Positions 9,600 through 17,723 of a stretch of DNA of 64,000 nucleotides are shown here, in pieces (position 1 is the first letter of the stretch; the number at the start of each line of letters is the position of its first letter). The position numbers were made by a program, and so were the translations under genes. The notes under the pieces were generated by a model. The model was not told the DNA's origin and did no database searches. It worked only from the letters and a program-made list of their open reading frames with translations. Source of the stretch: Pseudomonas sp. S31. GTDB taxonomy: Bacteria; Pseudomonadota; Gammaproteobacteria; Pseudomonadales; Pseudomonadaceae. The stretch covers positions 310,001 through 374,000 of the forward strand of contig NZ_JACVVE010000001.1 of NCBI RefSeq assembly GCF_016648105.1, given 5' to 3'.

Positions 9600-9649
9600 G
9601 TTTGATGTCGCGGGTACTACCAATGCGATTATTGTATTGCCTGGGCTGA

Positions 9650-9712
9650 CCTCTTCGCGGGTAAACCCGCTCCTACAGCGAGCCTGTGTGAGCGGGTTTA
9701 TCCACGAAGAGG
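9650..9712. repeat. REP/REPIN palindromic repeat
   Basis: Inverted pair CTCTTCGCGGGTAAACCCGC ... GCGGGTTTATCCACGAAGAG around a short spacer. The core is the P. putida REP sequence, which recurs at 30571-30595 and 34245-34320. It lies in the intergenic space after the lipoprotein gene. REPINs are mobilised in trans by RAYT transposases; none is in this window. Confidence 0.8.
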
Positions 9713-9812
9713 ACACCGCGCCAAGGCCTGCTGGCCTACAGACTTTTTTCACCTGCGCACCGCTTCACCACAGCCCCGCCGCTAAGGCGCAGCTCCCTCG
9801 ATTGCGGTTGGC

Positions 9813-10433
9813 TCAGGACGTCAGCGCTTGCGCCTGCTGCCGCACGGGTGCTGTATAGCGATGCGGCTGCTGCCAGGCCAGGGTTTCCTGGACATCGACA
9901 GCGGCGTCCAGCACCTTCTGCGTCCAGCTCTTGTCCTTCGGGCAGACCACGACAACGCGGAAGCCATGGTCCGCGCCTTCGGCACGCACACCGTCGGAAT
10001 CGTCGACATGCAGGTCGATATCGAACGCCGATGGCAGCTTGGAAGGCGCATTGACCATGCCCCGCTGCGCCAGCGCATGGGCATGACGGTCGCTGTTGAC
10101 CACGCCATCGACGCGAATGCCATAGAGCATCAACCAACGGCGGATATAGGCCGGGGTGCGCCCGGACGAGGTGTAGATCCACACGCTGAAACCCTGGCGG
10201 CGCAGGTCGCGGATCAACGAGCGGGTGCCGACCCGCAGGGGCTCGCCCAGCCAGCGGTGGACGAACGCGGGCAGCTTGCTGCCCTCGGCGTCGCTGTGTT
10301 CCGGCAGGCAGGCGAGCGTGTCATCGATGTCGAAGGAAATGCGCATCTTCGGGCGCGAGAAAGTACGACCCAGGGTCTGCCACGCCTGCTGCGTGGAAGG
10401 TCGCCATTGATTGAGCAACGGATAGCGGGCCAT
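9813..10433 (-). CDS. HAD-superfamily phosphatase-like protein
   Basis: A 206-residue protein with all HAD catalytic motifs: motif I FDIDDTL (residues 34-40, DxDxT, nucleophile Asp), motif II VWIYTSSGRT, a basic residue further on (motif III region NAPSKLPSAF) and motif IV LHVDDSDGV. Lengths fit a small cytosolic HAD phosphohydrolase. Its ATG shares one base with the stop of the Fic-like gene (TGATG), so the two are translationally coupled. The position at the end of a pst operon suggests a role in phosphate limitation; the substrate is unknown. Confidence 0.8.
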   Translation of the reverse strand: MARYPLLNQWRPSTQQAWQTLGRTFSRPKMRISFDIDDTLACLPEHSDAEGSKLPAFVHRWLGEPLRVGTRSLIRDLRRQGFSVWIYTSSGRTPAYIRRWLMLYGIRVDGVVNSDRHAHALAQRGMVNAPSKLPSAFDIDLHVDDSDGVRAEGADHGFRVVVVCPKDKSWTQKVLDAAVDVQETLAWQQPHRYTAPVRQQAQALTS

Positions 10434-11131
10434 CAGTGGCTCCCCTGGTAGATAGGTTGTGGTGTGCCCGCGAGGAAGAACGCCTTGGGGTCAGGCGCCT
10501 GCGCTTCGAGGAAGGCGGCGTATTTCTTCTTGATCTTGGGCAGTTCGTACAAGGCCTTGACGCCATGCTTGGCGGAGTTGCGAATCACCGAGGACGGGTT
10601 GAAATAGCCCTCGGCGTTGTCCAGCGACAGCACGAACGGCGGCAGCCCGGCACGCATCAGCAGGTAGCTGACGATCAGCGAGCCGGTTCGATTGTTGCCT
10701 TCGATGAACAACTGCGGTTTGCTCAGAATTCGCACGTACACCCCTGCCGCTCGCTTCCACACCGAATCGCTGCGGTACGAGCAGTACCAGTTGTACAGGT
10801 CCTTGATGCCGCCTTCGACATTGTTGAAGAAGTGCGCCTCGGTCGCCGCCAGATGCGCGGCGAACTCCAGCCGGCGGGCCGGGTCACGTCCGCACAACAC
10901 CGTGGCATTGAGCTCCAGCATCAGGTTCACCTGCTGCAGCTCGAACAGGTCGATGCCCCGCGCCACGTAGTCGTCTATCAGCGCATAGCCCTCGACCACA
11001 TTCAACAACACCTCGTCGGTGAACGGATCACGCGGTTCGGTGAAGTGCTGGCTGAGCTCGGCGAAACGGCTCTGCACCTCACGCAGTGCGCGTTCTACCG
11101 CGGACAGATCAAGACGACGCGTTGCAGGCAT
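10433..11131 (-). CDS. Fic-fold protein with degenerate catalytic motif
   Basis: A 232-residue mostly helical protein. Near residue 150 it carries LFIEGNNRTGSLIVSYLL, which aligns with the Fic signature HPFxxGNGRxxR: the G-N-x-R core is kept but the catalytic His is replaced (K-P-Q-L-F-I-E-G-N-N-R). Fic proteins normally transfer AMP or other phospho-groups from a nucleotide to a target hydroxyl; without the His this one may bind nucleotide or protein without that chemistry. I chose the ATG at 11131; an ATG at 11179 is possible but its GAGG is too close. It lies 53 bases after pstB and is coupled to the HAD gene. Confidence 0.72.
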   Translation of the reverse strand: MPATRRLDLSAVERALREVQSRFAELSQHFTEPRDPFTDEVLLNVVEGYALIDDYVARGIDLFELQQVNLMLELNATVLCGRDPARRLEFAAHLAATEAHFFNNVEGGIKDLYNWYCSYRSDSVWKRAAGVYVRILSKPQLFIEGNNRTGSLIVSYLLMRAGLPPFVLSLDNAEGYFNPSSVIRNSAKHGVKALYELPKIKKKYAAFLEAQAPDPKAFFLAGTPQPIYQGSH

Positions 11132-11184
11132 GAATGGTCCCGAAACAAACTGAAAAGAGAAAAACGTCCCAACCGGCATACGCC

Positions 11185-12003
11185 TCAGCTGAACTTGCCG
11201 CTGATGTAGTCGCTGGTGAGCTGCTCGCGCGGATTCTCGAAGATCTGCGTGGTCGCACCCATCTCGACCAGGTAGCCGGTACGGGTACCCTGGGAAATGT
11301 CGACCGAGAAGAACGCGGTGGTGTCTGCTACGCGGATCGCCTGCTGCATGTTGTGGGTCACCAGGGCGATGGTGTAGTCCTTCTTCAACTCGACCATCAG
11401 CTCTTCGACGCGGCGGGTAGCGATCGGGTCGAGCGCCGAGCATGGCTCGTCGAGCAGCAGCACTTCCGGCTCGGTGGCGATGGCGCGGGCGATGCACAGG
11501 CGCTGTTGCTGGCCACCGGACAGCGACAGGCCGCTGACCTTGAGCTTGTCCTTGACTTCATCCCACAGCGCGGCACCTTGCAGGGCATGCTTGACGCGGT
11601 CGCCCAGGTCCCCTTTGTAGCGGTTCAGGCGCAAGCCGAAAGCGACGTTGTCGAAGATGCTCATCGAGAACGGGTTGGGCTGCTGGAACACCATGCCGAT
11701 GTAGCGGCGCACCACCACCGGATCGACGCCCTTGCCATACACGTCCTGGCCAAGGAAGTGCACGTGGCCTTCGAAGCGGAAGCCCTTCACCAGGTCGTTC
11801 ATGCGGTTCAGGCTACGCAGCACGGTACTCTTGCCGCAGCCGGAAGGGCCGATGAAGCCGGTGATCTTGTTCTTCTCGATCGGCACGTGGCTGTCGCGCA
11901 CGGCCATGAAGTTGCCGTAGAAGATCTTGTCGAGTTTGCAGTCCATGACCACAGGTGTTTGGCTGACCATCGGAGCGGCTCGCTGCGCAGTGGATACGTT
12001 CAA
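11185..12003 (-). CDS. pstB: Phosphate ABC transporter ATP-binding protein PstB
   Basis: A 272-residue ABC ATPase with Walker [10 protein letters not shown] (about residues 52-60), the PstB-typical Q-loop region [16 protein letters not shown], signature [16 protein letters not shown], Walker [13 protein letters not shown] and switch His in VTHNMQQA. The C-terminal [10 protein letters not shown] is characteristic of PstB. It powers high-affinity phosphate import with PstS, PstC and PstA. It starts 18 bases after pstA. Confidence 0.97.
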   Translation of the reverse strand: MNVSTAQRAAPMVSQTPVVMDCKLDKIFYGNFMAVRDSHVPIEKNKITGFIGPSGCGKSTVLRSLNRMNDLVKGFRFEGHVHFLGQDVYGKGVDPVVVRRYIGMVFQQPNPFSMSIFDNVAFGLRLNRYKGDLGDRVKHALQGAALWDEVKDKLKVSGLSLSGGQQQRLCIARAIATEPEVLLLDEPCSALDPIATRRVEELMVELKKDYTIALVTHNMQQAIRVADTTAFFSVDISQGTRTGYLVEMGATTQIFENPREQLTSDYISGKFS

Positions 12004-12021
12004 GTTCAGATGCTCCCTGTC

Positions 12022-12918
12022 TTAGTACTTGGGCTTGCCAAAGATGCGGCTGACGATGTTTACCACCAGCACGATCATCACCAGCACCAGCGAGGCCGCC
12101 CAGGCGAGCTCCAGCTGATTGTCGAAAGGCATGCCAGAGAAGTTGTAGATAAGTACGGCAAGCGAGGCCGTGGGGTTCATGACCGCCAGGCTGCCGTCAT
12201 GGTAGATCCAGTAGTTGCTGAACAATGCGGTGAACAGCAGCGGTGCGGTTTCGCCCGCAGCGCGTGCCACGGCCAGCATGACGCCGGTGAGGATCGCCGG
12301 CATGCCGGTCGGCAGGACGATCTTCCAGATCACCTGGGCGCGGGTGCAACCCATGCCGTAGGCGGCGTCCTTCATGATCTTGGGCACCATCTTCATGGCT
12401 TCCTCGGCGGTCAGCACGACGATCGGCAGCATCAGCACAGCCAGGGCCACGCCACCAGCTGGGGCCGAGTAGGTACCGGTGGTCATCACCACCAGGGCAT
12501 AGGCGAACACACCGGCGAGAATCGATGGCAGGCCAGTGAGCATCTTCGCGGCAAAGCGCGAGGCGTTGGCCAGCTTGCTGTCCGGGCCGAGTTCAGCGAG
12601 GAACACCGCTGCCAGGATACCGACCGGTACCGCGATCGCCGCAGCGATGCCGACCATGACGAAGGTACCTGCCATGGCGTTGCCGAAACCGCCGCCCATT
12701 TCGAAGCCGGTGGGTGGCAGCTCGGTGAACACTTCGAGGTTCAGCCGCGCACCACCTCGGGTGATCAGCATGTACAGCACGGAAACCAGCGGCACGCTGG
12801 CCAGCAGCGCGACGGCCCAGGCCATGGTGGTCAGGATCAGGCTGCGCAGGGCACGCCCTTCGAACCTGCGCTGCAGGCTGGGCAAGGCAACGGAGGGGGT
12901 GGTGAGGTCGGTCATCAT
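12022..12918 (-). CDS. pstA: Phosphate ABC transporter permease PstA
   Basis: A 298-residue inner-membrane permease with six predicted helices and the binding-protein-dependent permease loop EAMKMVPKIMKDAAYGMGCTR (EAA-type coupling helix that docks on PstB). The motif LPTGMPAILTGVMLAVARAAGE is typical of PstA. Its start overlaps the end of pstC by four bases, indicating coupled translation. Confidence 0.95.
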   Translation of the reverse strand: MMTDLTTPSVALPSLQRRFEGRALRSLILTTMAWAVALLASVPLVSVLYMLITRGGARLNLEVFTELPPTGFEMGGGFGNAMAGTFVMVGIAAAIAVPVGILAAVFLAELGPDSKLANASRFAAKMLTGLPSILAGVFAYALVVMTTGTYSAPAGGVALAVLMLPIVVLTAEEAMKMVPKIMKDAAYGMGCTRAQVIWKIVLPTGMPAILTGVMLAVARAAGETAPLLFTALFSNYWIYHDGSLAVMNPTASLAVLIYNFSGMPFDNQLELAWAASLVLVMIVLVVNIVSRIFGKPKY

Positions 12919-13880
12919 TTGTTACCCCGCTGGGCGTAGAGCATGATCAACGAGCCGAAGACGTTCACCAGCAAGGTGATGAACATCAGAACCAGCGCCG
13001 CGTACATCAGGATTTCAACCTCGTTCGGCCCGGCTTCCGGGAAGTTCAGCGCCAGCAACGCTGCCAGCGTATTGGCCGGGGCGAACAAGGAGATGGAAAG
13101 GGTGTTGGCATTGCCGACCAGCATCGCCAAGGCCATGGTTTCACCCAGCGCACGGCCCAGGCCGAGCACCAGGGAGCCGAAGATACCGGTCGCCGCCGAG
13201 GGCACCATGACCTTGAGGATGGCTTCCCAGTGCGTGGTGCCCATGCCATAGGCGGCTTGCTTGGTTTTCATCGGCACGCTGGTCAACGCATCCTGGGAAA
13301 CTGCGGCGATGGTCGGCAGGATCATGATCGCCAGCACCAACGCCGCCGGGAGCAGCCCGGGGCCACTGAGGGAGGTGCCGAAGAAGGGAATCCAGCCCAG
13401 CTCGCTGTTGAGCCAAGTGGTCAGCGGGCGGATCGCCGGGATGACCACGTAGATGCCCCACAGGCCGTAGACGACGCTGGGAATGGCGGCCAGCAGCTCG
13501 ACGATGGTGCGAAACACCGCCGCAAGCTTGGCTGGCAGAAAATCCTGGGTGAGGAAGATCGCCATGCTGACACCGAAGAAACCGGCGATCAGCAACGCGA
13601 TGAGGGCGCTGTAGAGGGTGCCCCAGATCGCCGGCAAAATACCGTACTTGCCTTGGTTGACGTCCCAGACGGTGCCGAACAGCACGTCGAAACCGTGCTT
13701 TTCCATACCAGGAAGCGCCTTGCGGCCTACTTCAAAGACCAGCGCGAAGACCAGCGCAAGCACCAGCGCCACGCCGATGCGGGCAAGCGCACGGAAGGTG
13801 CGATCAACCAGAAAGTCCTTGGCGGACGGCGGCTGGCACGCTGAGTCTGGATTGTCCGGTATGGCGAAAGGTGTGTTCAT
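12915..13880 (-). CDS. pstC: Phosphate ABC transporter permease PstC
   Basis: A 321-residue permease with an N-terminal cytoplasmic tail of about 30 residues, helices near 32-50, 85-110, 130-150, 170-195, 235-260 and 290-312, and the coupling motif TSVPMKTKQAAYGMGTTHWE. LGRALGETMALAMLVGN is a PstC hallmark. It pairs with PstA to form the phosphate channel. It is separated from pstS by 73 bases that contain a hairpin. Confidence 0.95.
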   Translation of the reverse strand: MNTPFAIPDNPDSACQPPSAKDFLVDRTFRALARIGVALVLALVFALVFEVGRKALPGMEKHGFDVLFGTVWDVNQGKYGILPAIWGTLYSALIALLIAGFFGVSMAIFLTQDFLPAKLAAVFRTIVELLAAIPSVVYGLWGIYVVIPAIRPLTTWLNSELGWIPFFGTSLSGPGLLPAALVLAIMILPTIAAVSQDALTSVPMKTKQAAYGMGTTHWEAILKVMVPSAATGIFGSLVLGLGRALGETMALAMLVGNANTLSISLFAPANTLAALLALNFPEAGPNEVEILMYAALVLMFITLLVNVFGSLIMLYAQRGNK

Positions 13881-13910
13881 GGGCTATTTCCGGGACTGGG
13901 GTCAAAGGCG

Positions 13911-13937
13911 CCCGGCGCGGCTGTCACGCACGCCGGG
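13911..13937 (-). promoter_or_regulatory. Hairpin between pstS and pstC
   Basis: CCCGGCG (13911-13917) and CGCCGGG (13931-13937) are perfect inverted complements in the gap between pstS and pstC. A stem here is well placed to stabilise the pstS message or to reduce read-through into pstC, matching the usual need for more binding protein than permease. There is no T-tract, so full termination is unlikely. Confidence 0.45.
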
Positions 13938-13953
13938 AGCGGTCGGGCATGTG

Positions 13954-14982
13954 TTACTGAATGTTCTGAGCGGCTTTGCGAACTTCAGCGACAACCGACG
14001 GCGGCAGCGGGATGTAGCCCATCGAGTCGGCGATCTTCTGGCCTTCGGTCAGGCTGTACTCGACCATTTCACGCATGGCCTTGGCTTTGGCCGGGTTACC
14101 GTTGTCCTTGCGGAAGATCATCCAGGTGTAGGTGGTGATCGGGTACGACTTGGCACCGTCCGGATCAGGCAGCCAGGCCACCAGGTTTTCCGGCATCTTC
14201 ACCGCCGCCAGGGCCTCGGCACCGCTTTCGGCGTTCGGCACCACGTATTGGCCAGCCTTGTTCTGCAGCTCGGCGAAGTCGACCTTGGCCAGCTTGGCGA
14301 AGCCGTATTCGATGTAGCCGATGGCACCCGGGGTCTGGCGCACGGTGGCGGTGACGCCATCGTTTTTCGGCGACTTGATGAACTTGTCGGTGGCAGGCCA
14401 GTTGACGGTGTTGCCCTCACCCAGTGCTTCCTTGAAAGCCGGGTTGATGGTCGACAGGTGCTTGGTGAAGACCGCGGTGGTACCGCTGGAGTCGGCACGC
14501 ACGACCACGGTGATCGGGGTGTCAGGCAGTTTCAGGTCCGGGTTGGCGGCGACGATCTGCGGATCGTTCCACTGGGTGATCTTGCCCAGGAAGATGTTGG
14601 AGTACACATCGCGCGGCAGTTTCAGACCTTTCGGGTTGCCCGGCAGGTTGTAGGCCAGGACGATTTCGCCGGCGGTCATCGGCAGCAGTTGCACGCCTTC
14701 GCCGACCTTGGCGATTTCGTCGTCTTTCATGGCCGAGTCGCTGGCGGCGAAATCGACGGTCTTGTTCAGGAAGTCCTGAACGCCCGCGCCACTCCCTTTG
14801 GACTGGTAGTCAACGGTGACACCGGCGGTGTTCTTGCTGAAATCCTTGAACCAGGTGAGGTAGATCGGTGCTGGGAAGCTGGCGCCGGAGCCGGTCAGGC
14901 GAACGTTCTCGGCGGCGAAGGCGCCCGAGGCACAGAGAGAGACCGAGACGGCGAGTGCAGCAGACTTCATCAGGCGTATCAT
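13954..14982 (-). CDS. pstS: Phosphate-binding periplasmic protein PstS
   Basis: A 342-residue protein. A Sec signal peptide (ends near CASGAFA) precedes the conserved LTGSGASFPAPIYLTWF. Phosphate-contact motifs are visible: SGAGVQDF, SDSAMKDDE and RADSSGTTAVFTKHLS. It captures phosphate in the periplasm for PstCA. The ATG at 14982 has GGAG eight bases upstream; a frame from 15012 would add a non-signal extension. It is the first gene of the pstSCAB-fic-HAD operon and lies 45 bases from a Pho box. No phoU or phoBR is linked, so this may be a second pst locus. Confidence 0.95.
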   Translation of the reverse strand: MIRLMKSAALAVSVSLCASGAFAAENVRLTGSGASFPAPIYLTWFKDFSKNTAGVTVDYQSKGSGAGVQDFLNKTVDFAASDSAMKDDEIAKVGEGVQLLPMTAGEIVLAYNLPGNPKGLKLPRDVYSNIFLGKITQWNDPQIVAANPDLKLPDTPITVVVRADSSGTTAVFTKHLSTINPAFKEALGEGNTVNWPATDKFIKSPKNDGVTATVRQTPGAIGYIEYGFAKLAKVDFAELQNKAGQYVVPNAESGAEALAAVKMPENLVAWLPDPDGAKSYPITTYTWMIFRKDNGNPAKAKAMREMVEYSLTEGQKIADSMGYIPLPPSVVAEVRKAAQNIQ

Positions 14983-15026
14983 CGAAAGAGCTCCATGTGT
15001 TGGCCGGAGCACTTTGCAATAGCTAT

Positions 15027-15044
15027 GTTACAGCTGTGTGACGA
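15027..15044 (-). promoter_or_regulatory. Pho box upstream of pstS
   Basis: Read on the minus strand, two 7-base direct repeats TCGTCAC and CTGTAAC are separated by four bases (ACAG), the 11-base periodicity of PhoB half-sites (consensus CTGTCAT). The box ends 45 bases before the pstS start. The match is strong in the second repeat and partial in the first; PhoB control of pst operons is well established. Confidence 0.7.
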
Positions 15045-15239
15045 TTCAGTGGCACAGGGCTCAATCACGCTACTTTCCGACTAACACCTTCTATGAAGCC
15101 CACACAGCACATGGCCTCCAGCACGGCCTGAATGTCCAGATCTACCGGCATGCGCAGCGAGGTTTCATACATCGAAGCTGGAAAATGAGCGCTTGTAACA
15201 ATACCCTGCCAGCACAGCAATCCGGTTACGAGCAGAATC

Positions 15240-17072
15240 ATGTCAGGGATTACACCGTTTCAAAGCCCACGTTGGATGCGTGACCTCGTCCGCTTCTTGC
15301 CACTGAAAAGCCAATTCGTCCTGTCGGGCAACATCCGCGACCTCCAGGCCTGCGAGGTCGCGCCCGGCATGGTCACGGCCCAAGGTTTCAACCAGACCCT
15401 GTGCGACGCCCTGCTCGATGGCGGCTATGCCCATGTACTGGCCTGGGACCCGGTGGCCGGCTTTCGCGTGCTCGGCAAACCCGGCAGCGACCCCGCGTCG
15501 GGCCAGGCGCTGCTCCAGGAACTTGGCCTGAACCCGGTGAACGGCGCCGCGCCAGCAGGCATCGACCTGCTCGCCGCCACCCTGCAACGGCTGTTGAGCC
15601 GCAGCGACGCCCCGGTCGCCCTGATCATCGACTTCGCCTCGCGCCTGGCGGTGCGCAACGACGCCCTGAGCGCCGCTGAGCACCAATTGTTCACCCAGGC
15701 CCTGGTGCACGCCCACCAGGCCCGCAGCCGGCCACAGCCGCAAACCCGCAAGCCGTTCTTCAACACCCTGCTGTGGCTGGTGGAAAAGGAAGGCGACCTG
15801 CCGGACTGGCTGCTGGTCGATAATCCACGGATCCGCCACATCCCGGTGTCCAAGCCTGACCAGCTGGCCCGCCGCGCCCTGGCCCCGGCCCTGCTCAAAG
15901 GGCTCGCCGGTGGCCAGGAAGCGACCCAGGAGGCCATCGACCACGCCGTGGACGCCTTCGTGCAGAACACCGAAGGCCTGCTGCTGCTCGACCTCAGCGC
16001 CATCGCGCAACTGGCGCGGGTCGAAGGCGTGGCCATGGCGCAGATCGCCGATGCCGTGCGCCGCTATAAAGTGGGCGTGACCGAAGACCCCTGGCTGCGC
16101 ATCGATCGCCAGCGTATCCGCCAGGGCGACGCGCTGGTGCACCAGCGCGTCAAGGGCCAGGACCACGCCGTCACCCACATGCTCGACATCGTCAAGCGAG
16201 CGATGACCGGCGTCGGTGCCAGCCGCAAGGGCAACCGCCCGCGTGGCGTGGCCTTCCTGGCCGGCCCGACCGGGGTGGGCAAGACCGAGCTGGCCAAGAC
16301 CATCACCAGCCTGCTGTTCGGCGACGAAAGCGCCTATATTCGCTTCGACATGTCGGAGTTCAGTGCCGAGCATGCCGACCAGCGCCTGATCGGTGCCCCG
16401 CCCGGCTATGTCGGCTACGACGTCGGCGGCGAGCTGACCAACGCGATTCGCGAGAAACCCTTCAGCGTGGTGCTGTTCGATGAGATCGAGAAAGCCCACC
16501 CGCGCATCCTCGACAAGTTCCTGCAGATTCTCGACGACGGCGTGCTGACCTCCGGCCGCGGCGATCGGGTGTATTTTTCCGAGGCGCTGATCGTGTTCAC
16601 CTCCAACCTGGGCATCTACCGCTTGGGCGATAACGGCGAGCGCGTGGCCAACGTGCTGCCTGGCGAGGCCTACGAACAGGTGCGGGAAAAGGTCCACAAC
16701 GAAATCGACCGGCATTTCAAGCTGGTGCTCAACCGCCCGGAAATCCTCAATCGCATCGGCGAGAACGTCATCGTCTTCGACTTCATTCGTGAGGACGTCG
16801 GCCAGCAGATCTTCGAGCAGATGGTCGATGGCACCTTCAACGATCTGCACCAGCAGGGCCTGCACGTGACCCTCGCTACGCCGGCGCGCCAGGCGCTGCA
16901 TGCCCTGTGCCTGCGCGACCTGTCCAATGGCGGCCGCGGCATCCGCAACCAGCTCGAGGCGCATTTGCTCAACCCCCTGGCGCGGGCCTTGTTCGACCAG
17001 GACGCTCAACCGGGCGAGCACTTCGCGATCAGCGACCTGGGCGCTGGCGGGCTGACCCTGGAACGCCGCTGA
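15240..17072 (+). CDS. AAA+ ATPase with ClpB D2-like motor domain
   Basis: A 610-residue cytosolic protein. The first 290 residues look like a degenerate AAA module: they contain the region RFLPLKSQFVLSGNIRDL and NPRIRHIPVSKPDQLA but no Walker A. The second module is an intact ClpB/ClpA D2-like motor: Walker A GPTGVGKT (342-349), pore loop GAPPGYVGYDVGG, Walker B VVLFDEIEKAHP (D414, E415), sensor-1 Asn in FTSNLG, arginine-rich LNRPEILNRIGENVIVF, and a C-terminal D2-small domain. The Clp N-domain and M-domain are absent. It is the first gene of the four-gene cassette, two bases before the radical-SAM gene. Possible role: ATP-driven remodelling of a partner protein. Confidence 0.85.
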   Translation: MSGITPFQSPRWMRDLVRFLPLKSQFVLSGNIRDLQACEVAPGMVTAQGFNQTLCDALLDGGYAHVLAWDPVAGFRVLGKPGSDPASGQALLQELGLNPVNGAAPAGIDLLAATLQRLLSRSDAPVALIIDFASRLAVRNDALSAAEHQLFTQALVHAHQARSRPQPQTRKPFFNTLLWLVEKEGDLPDWLLVDNPRIRHIPVSKPDQLARRALAPALLKGLAGGQEATQEAIDHAVDAFVQNTEGLLLLDLSAIAQLARVEGVAMAQIADAVRRYKVGVTEDPWLRIDRQRIRQGDALVHQRVKGQDHAVTHMLDIVKRAMTGVGASRKGNRPRGVAFLAGPTGVGKTELAKTITSLLFGDESAYIRFDMSEFSAEHADQRLIGAPPGYVGYDVGGELTNAIREKPFSVVLFDEIEKAHPRILDKFLQILDDGVLTSGRGDRVYFSEALIVFTSNLGIYRLGDNGERVANVLPGEAYEQVREKVHNEIDRHFKLVLNRPEILNRIGENVIVFDFIREDVGQQIFEQMVDGTFNDLHQQGLHVTLATPARQALHALCLRDLSNGGRGIRNQLEAHLLNPLARALFDQDAQPGEHFAISDLGAGGLTLERR

Positions 17073-17074
17073 CC

Positions 17075-17710
17075 ATGGAACTGAGCCTGTCCCGCGTGCA
17101 CTTCCCGGTGACCACCCTCGGCCCGGGGCGGCGCCTGGGCATCTGGTTCCAGGGCTGCAGCATCCGCTGCCCGGGCTGCATTTCCGCCGACACCTGGGGG
17201 CCCGGGCAGCGCCGCCTGGGCATCGCGCAATTACTGGAGCAACTGGCGCCCTGGCTGGCCGAGGCCGACGGCATCACCGTTTCCGGCGGCGAGCCGTTCG
17301 ACCAGTTCCCTGCCTTGCTCGCCTTGCTCCAGGGGCTGCGCCAGGCGAGCCCACTGGACATCCTGGTGTATAGCGGCCATTCGCTCGAGCGTCTGCAACC
17401 CCAACTACGCGAGGCCGAAGGCCTGATCGACGGGTTGATCAGCGACCCCTTCGAGGAACACCACCCACAAACCCTGGCGCTGCGCGGCAGCGACAACCAG
17501 CGCCTGAGCCTGCTGACCCCGCTCGGCCACGCCCGCCTGGCCAGCTACCAGCGCCCCTTGCAACCCGCCGACAAGGCCCTCGACCTGATGTTCGACGAGA
17601 ACGGCAGCGTCTGGATGGCGGGGATCCCCCAACGTGATGACCTGCTGCGCCTGCGTGACCTGCTGAGCGCGCAAGGCCACCAGGTCCGCACCAGTGCGCA
17701 CCGCCACTGA
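17075..17710 (+). CDS. Short radical-SAM / 4Fe-4S activating-enzyme-like protein
   Basis: A 211-residue protein with the cluster motif C-S-I-R-C-P-G-C (CxxxCxxC, Cys28, 32 and 35) and the SAM-binding loop VSGGEPFDQ, as in NrdG and pyruvate-formate-lyase activases. The opening VHFPVTTLGPGRRLGIWFQGC is NrdG-like. Such enzymes make a 5'-deoxyadenosyl radical, often to create a glycyl radical on a partner. No glycyl-radical enzyme is adjacent, so the partner or substrate may be another cassette protein or a small molecule. It starts two bases after the AAA+ gene. Confidence 0.82.
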   Translation: MELSLSRVHFPVTTLGPGRRLGIWFQGCSIRCPGCISADTWGPGQRRLGIAQLLEQLAPWLAEADGITVSGGEPFDQFPALLALLQGLRQASPLDILVYSGHSLERLQPQLREAEGLIDGLISDPFEEHHPQTLALRGSDNQRLSLLTPLGHARLASYQRPLQPADKALDLMFDENGSVWMAGIPQRDDLLRLRDLLSAQGHQVRTSAHRH

Positions 17711-17723
17711 CTGGAATTCACCG

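Noticed and set aside
11134..12939. 601-codon plus-strand frame opposite pstB/pstA
   Set aside because: Shadow of the pst genes; composition is that of antisense GC-rich DNA, and the minus strand encodes clear PstB and PstA.
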